A stretch of 32,003 bases of DNA from Nitrosomonas ureae. GTDB lineage: Bacteria > Pseudomonadota > Gammaproteobacteria > Burkholderiales > Nitrosomonadaceae. The notes under the pieces were generated by a model. The model was not told the origin of the DNA. It was given only the letters and a program-made list of their open reading frames with translations, and searched no databases. The DNA lies in the NCBI GenBank assembly GCA_945872825.1, contig CAMCBD010000029.1, forward strand, positions 1 through 32,003, given 5' to 3'. A program made the position numbers and the translations under genes. Positions 26,416 to 32,003 of the stretch are shown in pieces. Numbering within the stretch: the stretch's first letter is position 1; each line of letters opens with the position of its first letter.

Positions 26416-27090
26416 TTAGCGGTTCATGTCAGTAACAATTTTTTCAAATACTTGTTCAAACATTTCTGCTGTCAAACGTTTGGTCTGTGTATTGTAGCGA
26501 CTGCAATGATAACTGTCATAAAGTTTCAAACCATTCTCAAGCGGCAAATGATGAACGGCGCCATGACCGAACGGATAATCTTTTAGTTTAAGGCACGCAC
26601 TCATTAATGCCGCTTGATGCGCGACTGTCCCAAGGGCAAGTAATGCCGTGCCGTCATTTTGAACAAATTCGTTGATCTCACCTGTCAGATAGTGGTTACA
26701 TTGCTTAATCTCCTGAGGAACGGGCTTATTTTCCGGCGGCAGGCACTTGACTGCATTGGTGATACGGCATCCGAGCAGTTGCAGCCCATCATCCGCAGAA
26801 ATGGATTCGGGTCGAGTGGCAAAACCAAATTTATGCAATGTCTGGTACAGTAAAATTCCCGCAAAATCACCGGTAAATGGCCGTCCTGTCCGATTGGCGC
26901 CGTGCATACCAGGTGCCAGACCAATTATCAACAGTTTCGGATACCTATCCCCAAAAGCACTAACGGGTCGTGCATGATAATCCGGGTGCTTAGTTTTTAC
27001 GGATTGCAAGAAATCCGACAAGCGTGTGCATTGCGTACAATCAAAAGTATCCAGCGTATTGCGGTGCTGCGTTAAAGAATCATTCGTCAT
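26416..27090 (-). CDS. Uracil-DNA glycosylase, family 5 (UDGb-like)
   Basis: A 224-residue iron-sulphur DNA repair enzyme that removes uracil and related deaminated bases. Motif A is GLAPGMHGANRTGRPFTGD (57-75), which is family-5 rather than family-4. Four cysteines, 18, 21, 116 and 131 (CTQC, KCLPP, QCNHYL), are placed to hold a [4Fe-4S] cluster. The second motif is HCSRYNTQTKRL (195-206), where a Cys replaces the usual Pro in HPS. It appears to head the operon with the tautomerase, uvrC, pgsA and DUF188 genes, a DNA-repair theme shared with uvrC. It diverges from tamA. Confidence 0.88.
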   Translation of the reverse strand: MTNDSLTQHRNTLDTFDCTQCTRLSDFLQSVKTKHPDYHARPVSAFGDRYPKLLIIGLAPGMHGANRTGRPFTGDFAGILLYQTLHKFGFATRPESISADDGLQLLGCRITNAVKCLPPENKPVPQEIKQCNHYLTGEINEFVQNDGTALLALGTVAHQAALMSACLKLKDYPFGHGAVHHLPLENGLKLYDSYHCSRYNTQTKRLTAEMFEQVFEKIVTDMNR

Positions 27091-27163
27091 GAGTGGGAAT
27101 CAAAGTAATTGGTGATATTGCAAGGTTCAAACAGTCCAACATGGAGTTTTTGTTAAACTTCTT

Positions 27164-27193
27164 TTGATAAAGGTACACTGTATTAACCATAAA
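27164..27193 (+). promoter_or_regulatory. Candidate sigma-70 promoter for tamA
   Basis: TTGATA (27164-27169) and CATAAA (27188-27193) with an 18-base spacer fit a moderate sigma-70 promoter. It would give a leader of about 50 bases before tamA. Confidence 0.35.
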
Positions 27194-27249
27194 AATACGA
27201 AAGGACGCTATTTAGACTGAGGCCGTAGCCGGTTTTAGATCGAGTTACT

Positions 27250-29043
27250 ATGTCAAGCACCCCATCAAAAATTGATTATTGTTATATTCGATTCTGGTCA
27301 ACAATCCTGCTGCTCATCGCAATCATACCTGGTATCACTCTGGCGCAAGAATCATTCGATGTCACAAAAAATTCAACAGCCGTGATATTGTCAGCGCCGG
27401 ATACTATTAAAGAATTTCTTGCAAAGTACTTTAAACTCCCAACAGAGCCCTTTGCTGACAGTACTGCCGAAAAGACTTTCCTGTATCGCGCACAAAAAGA
27501 AATTCGCAGCTTACTGGCAACAGAAGGTTATTTCTCGCCCGTAATTACATTGTCGCATCAGACTCAAGGCGCAGTTACAAAACCCGAAATCCGAGTCGAT
27601 CCCGGCGTATTAATGCGCATTGGTGAAGTCTCCATCGTGTTTCGCGGTGAAATCATACAAGAAGACGCTAAATACCAGAAACGCATTGAACAACTTCGTG
27701 CCACATGGCCTTTGAAAACGGACTCACCCTTCCGTACTTCCGAATGGGAACAAGCAAAAGCAAAAGCGATTTTATTATCTGACCTAACACAAGAAGATTT
27801 TGCAGCGGCGAATATTGTTACCAGCCAGGCAACGATTGATCCTGATCATGCGCGCGCTGATCTTTCCATAATCATTGATTCCGGACCCGTTTTTTATTTG
27901 GGTGCGATACAAATAACCGGATTAGAACGTTATGATCAGACTTTGATCACGAATCTCGCACCATTTAAAACAGGCGACGCGTATCGACGCGAATTACTGC
28001 ATCTTTTTCAGATTGCACTTCAAAAAGCGCCGCAATTTAACACGGTCTCCGTCAATATTTCTCCCGACACGTCCCAACATAAATCTATTCCTGTTCAAGT
28101 CGTTTTGACTGAAGCGTAATCGCAGCGTTTTGCATTCGGTGGCGGTTACAGCTCGAACAACGGGGCACGGGGTGAAATCAATTATCGTAATCATAATTTC
28201 CTGGATCGTCCCTGGAATTTGACGAGCATGCTACGTCTGGAGCAAAAACGCCAAACCTTTTTTGCTGGCATTGACACACTCCCCGATCAAAATAATATCA
28301 ATTATTCATTGATCACCAGTCTGCAAATGACTGATATTCAGAATTTGAAGACGAATGAGCAAAAAATTGGTATGACGCGCAATTATCAGACGCCAGAAAT
28401 TCAAATGCAGTTTGGATTGAATTGGCAACGAGAAAATAAACAGCCTGCGGGCGCAATCAATCAGATTAATGAAGCTTTAACGCTGGACTGGCGCTGGCGG
28501 CGCCAGATTGTCGATGATCCGCTGAATATCCGGCGTGGTAATGTGACCGAAATTCGTATCGGAGGAGGCAGTCAGCAACTCCTATCAACTCAGGATTTTG
28601 TTCGCACCTATGCGCGACATCAAATCTGGTGGCCAGTTGGCTCTCAAGATGTGATTTTTCTGCGGGCAGAAATTGGTTACACGCTTGCTTCGTCACGCTT
28701 CGGAATTCCTCAGGAATATCTCTTCCGTGCGGGTGGTATTCAATCGGTTCGCGGCTATGACTTTAAAAGCATTGGGGTGCAAGAAGGCAATGCAATTGTT
28801 GGCGGCCGTACCATGGCAACGGGCACCATCGAATACACGCGCTGGATAACGCATCAATGGGGTGCCGCTGCTTTTGCAGATATCGGTAGCGCTGCGGACA
28901 GTTGGCAGCAAATGCACCCGTTTATAGGCTATGGTGGCGGTGTTCGCTGGCGCAGCCCTGCAGGACCTATCGCGCTTGATCTGGCCCGGGCGCATGAAAC
29001 CGGCACGTTACGCTTGCACTTCTCCATGGCGGTTGCATTCTAA
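27250..29043 (+). pseudogene. tamA: Outer-membrane TAM component TamA, interrupted by one in-frame stop
   Basis: A 597-codon gene of the Omp85 family with a single TAA at 28117-28119 (codon 290). The frame continues unchanged on both sides, so this is a point nonsense change such as AAA or GAA to TAA. The first part has a signal peptide (hydrophobic core about 18-32, ending LAQE) and POTRA domains. The second part is the 16-strand barrel, starting FAFGGGYSSNNGARGEINYR, with the Omp85 signature GGIQSVRGYDF and the terminal Phe typical of outer-membrane barrels. TamA works with TamB in outer-membrane assembly and lipid transport. As written, only a barrel-less POTRA protein is made, which could not insert in the outer membrane. 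tamB follows by nine bases. Confidence 0.9.
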
Positions 29044-29052
29044 ACTTTGATC

Positions 29053-31905
29053 ATGACCAATCAAACCGATAGCAATCAGAATCCCAAGCGAACCAGTCAG
29101 AAACCTAAGCGGCTGATCGGTCTGCTCGTTGTAGCGCTGGTGTCCGTCACGATTGCCGGGTATTGGTTATTGAACAGCCAACCGGCGCTGCAAGGGACAC
29201 TTTCGTTAATCAATCGATTGAGTTCCGGAGCGATCCAATTTGAAGGAATTCAGGGAACACTGCAAAACTTGCAAATTGAAAACATTCATTTTGCCAATGA
29301 TGAATTTCAGTTAACACTGCACAATATCCACGTAACTTGGAGACCCAATGATTTGCTTCAGAAGCAGATAAAAATCGACCGGTTATCTGTTGAAGCGATG
29401 AATATCCGTATACTCCCTTCTACCACTGCAGCGCCACAGCGTACTTTACCCCAAAACTTATCTCTACCATTCGCTCTGTCAATTCATCAGATTAAAGTAG
29501 ATTCAATACATTTAATCTCAACAACCCATGAAAATTCTGATTTGATTATTTCTGACCTTACGCTATCGCTGGACAGTAATGGTCATTATCATCGGCTCAA
29601 CAATCTGGATTTTCGCACACCCTGGGGGGTGTTTAGCGCTCTGGCAGAACTCAACGGAAATTCACCGTTTGATTTATCTGCACAGATCGATCTATCTAAT
29701 GCTCATCAGTGGGGCGATGCGCAAGCTGTCATCACCGGCAATCTGGAGAGAATGAATATACAGATCAATGCCAAACAATCGGTTGCAAAAAGAGACTTGA
29801 CTATACAACTGCAACCATTCGCAGCCAATCCAGTGACACAGTTTCAGGCGGTTTTAGAAAAGCTTAATCCGGCTAGTTTTGTTTCTGACGCACCCCATGC
29901 CAGCCTTTCCGTCATCGCAAACTTGACCCGGAATGAATCCGGACAACTGGAAGGCAAGATTCTGCTTGAGAATCATGCAGCGGCCACATTGAATGACGGC
30001 GGCCTGCCCTTTTCCGCTATCAGTGCGCAGGCACGCATCACTGCAGAAGTTCTGCAGTTACAGGATATTCATGTGCAAATTACGCCCGGCGAAATTGTTA
30101 GCGGAGATCTTATCTGGCATTTAGAAGAAAAATCTGGTTCAACCAATTTGCTTGTCAGCAAATTAAATCCGCAGCATATTGATAGCCGCATCCGCACAGC
30201 CCAAGTTTCGGGTCAAATTAGCCTGGAAGGCAATGCGCAGACACAATCGGCGCACATCCATCTTAAGGATAATTCAATCCGTTTCAATGCTGCAATCACA
30301 CGAAGTGCCGAGCGTGTTGCGCTTGAACAATTTCAACTTCAGCGCAGCAAATCACAGTTAACCGGGCAAGGAATATTCCAGCTAGGCAATGACCAATCAT
30401 TTGAATTGTCAGGGAATCTAGAAAATTTTAATATTGCTGATTTTATCCAGGCGCCGGATTCCAATCTGAATGCGGCAATCCAGCTATCCGGTCAATTGTC
30501 CCCGCAAATTTCCGGAATATTGCAATACACGATTCAAAAAAGCCGCTTGGCGAAATTCCCGGTAACCGGAGCCGGTCAGATTGCATTCAGCGGGTTCGAT
30601 CAGTTTAAGGGTAAAGCAGAATTAAATATCGGATCCAATCATTTTCTGGTGAAAAACGGCACCGGTGAATCCGGCGATACTTATCAATTCGCTGTGAATG
30701 CGCCCGCTTTAGAACAAATCGGCTTTGGTTTGGCGGGTGATGTACAAACGCACATTCAGTGGAATGGAAACCTTCAGTCACCTGATCTTGATCTCAAGAT
30801 AAAAAGCCGGCATCTCCGCTTACCGGGAAATCAACACCTCTCAGGGCTAGTTGCCGATGGAAGATTAGTCAATGAAACCATCTCACTCAAAGTAGCTATT
30901 GAAAACTATGTTGCCGGCGATAAAGCAACCCTGCAGCACGTGAAAATAAATACCAGCGGAAGAATTTCTGATCACACGCTACTGGCTAAAGCACAGATAA
31001 ATGATATCTCCAAAATCCAATTAAAAGCCGTGGGCGGCATAGATCGAAAATCACCCACGCAATCCCTGCGCTGGAACGGGCAATTAGCCGAATTCACCTC
31101 CGTTGGAAAAATACCCGTTCGCTTAATGACGCCAACAGCCTTGGCAATAAATTCGGAATTTATGTCGCTCGGCCATACAAAATTGTCTGTTTCCGATGGA
31201 TTCTTAGGCATCGATCAATTGCAGTGGACAGCCGGGGAATGGAAAACTCAAGGTCATTTTTCAGGCATCGCTTTGCTGCCGGGTGAACACCAAGACTCAA
31301 AACAATCGTCGTTACATTTAGGCGGTCATTGGGATTTTGTTTCCAATTCGCAGTTAACCGGCAATCTGCACATTCAACGTGAAAGAGGGGATTGGTATTT
31401 GCCCAACGAAATATCACAGCCTTTGGGCTTAGAGGTAGCCCAGCTCAAAGTCGTCGCACAAAATGGGAAAATAACCGGTCAGTTTGAATTAGCCAGCCAA
31501 TCTATCGGCACTGCTAAAGCGCATTTGACCGTACCAACAAAACAGTCGAACAACCGCTGGACTATTCCCGATGAAACACCGTTGAACGGCGAAGTTATTG
31601 CCCACATCAAGGATTTAAAATGGATTGATTCCCTTTTAGGCGACAGTGTGAGCACCAACGGACAGCTTCAAGTTCAGACAGCGATTCAAGGAACACTGAA
31701 GCAGCCTGATTTTAATGGCAACGTTTCTGGCACGCAATTGAGTGTAGTTTTGTTGGAGCATGGCATAAATTTCAAGCAGGGTAATTTGGTTGCCAATTTC
31801 CACGATTCGAACTTAAAGATTGAACAGCTCCACTTCATCACGCCGCACGAAGCACTGAAGTGGTCTCCTGCAACTGTCCAACCTGAGAGTAGAATTAAGC
31901 TCTGA
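29053..31905 (+). pseudogene. tamB: TAM inner-membrane component TamB, truncated by an IS
   Basis: The frame starts at ATG 29053 (a TTG two codons earlier is less likely). Residues about 14-38 form the N-terminal membrane anchor (RLIGLLVVALVSVTIAGYWL); the rest is long beta-rich AsmA-like/DUF490 repeats, the lipid-carrying groove of TamB proteins. The native sequence ends at 31855 (about residue 934), where the IS3-family terminal repeat begins; the last 16 codons and stop at 31903-31905 come from the IS. TamB normally has about 1200-1300 residues and its extreme C-terminus contacts TamA, so that end is lost. It is co-oriented with and nine bases after tamA. Confidence 0.9.
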
Positions 31906-32003
31906 TATGGGTAGTTAATCAAGCTCAGGCAGCCTGATGAATTGCTTGATATTGATAATAAACCTCATTGGGAGTTTGGTTATCAAGACCTTGATGAAAG
32001 CGT
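31856..32003 (-). mobile_element. IS3-family insertion sequence, downstream end (partial)
   Basis: The terminal repeat begins TGAAGTGGTCTCCTG at 31856, sharing TGAAGTGG with the outer end at 146 on the left. The transposase OrfB C-terminus reads leftwards from the right edge. The element lies inside tamB. The flanking bases (CAC here, AAC after position 146) do not form a matching target duplication, so the two ends come from different insertions or were reshaped by deletion. Confidence 0.85.
31925..32003 (-). CDS. IS3-family transposase OrfB, C-terminus (partial)
   Basis: The last 25 codons can be read, beginning RFHQGLDNQTPNEVYYQYQA and ending in a stop at 31925-31927. The [RY]H-x-GL-x-x-x-TP-x-EVY pattern is the normal end of the DDE integrase-type transposase of IS3-family elements. 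The catalytic part lies beyond the right edge. It has the same orientation as the OrfA fragment at the left edge. Confidence 0.85.
   Translation of the reverse strand, partial: RFHQGLDNQTPNEVYYQYQAIHQAA

Noticed and set aside
1-32003. Circular 32-kb element joined through a single IS copy
   Set aside because: The bases flanking the two IS ends (CAC and AAC) do not form a target duplication, and the gene content is chromosomal housekeeping with no replication or transfer genes.

Overview
The window looks like a chromosomal contig from a betaproteobacterium, most likely of the Nitrosomonas group. This is inferred from protein style, moderate GC, the pepA-holC-valS order and the uvrC-pgsA pairing; no rRNA or marker gene proves it. 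Both ends lie inside copies of one IS3-family insertion sequence, in the same orientation and each visible for about 147 bases. That suggests the assembly stopped at a multicopy repeat.

Layout. 1-146: IS3-family end, abutting a 5'-truncated SH3-domain protein gene. 830-2949 (minus): a group III truncated haemoglobin followed by a membrane diguanylate cyclase whose GGDEF domain is broken by an extra 8-base repeat unit. 3174-7158: malic enzyme, phosphoserine phosphatase and an HDOD-GGDEF regulator. 7467-12828 (plus): leucyl aminopeptidase, DNA polymerase III chi, a small conserved-looking protein and valyl-tRNA synthetase. 12900-14012 (minus): CorA. 14013-14910: no intact gene, but a decayed IS1595/ISXO2-like transposase. 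14911-18916 (minus): acetyltransferase, SirB2-like and CopD-like membrane proteins, a SpoIIAA-like STAS protein, an EamA exporter and a Rieske oxygenase. 19141-23177 (plus): a lipoprotein of unknown function, PriA and a YdcH-type protein. 23252-27090 (minus): probable operon of family-5 uracil-DNA glycosylase, tautomerase, UvrC, PgsA and a YaiI/DUF188 protein. 27250-31905 (plus): tamA and tamB, both broken.

How the genes relate. Most of the window is housekeeping: translation, replication restart, DNA repair, phospholipid and serine synthesis, and malate metabolism. The unusual part is the number of damaged genes. The GGDEF cyclase is interrupted by three perfect copies of an 8-mer, and removing one copy restores the whole domain. 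tamA has a single in-frame stop. tamB is cut by the IS, as is the SH3 gene at the other end. Loss of both halves of the TAM outer-membrane assembly system, and the haemoglobin-cyclase pair with a switchable-looking repeat, are the most interesting observations. I saw no CRISPR array, tRNA, rRNA, prophage or recognisable defence system.
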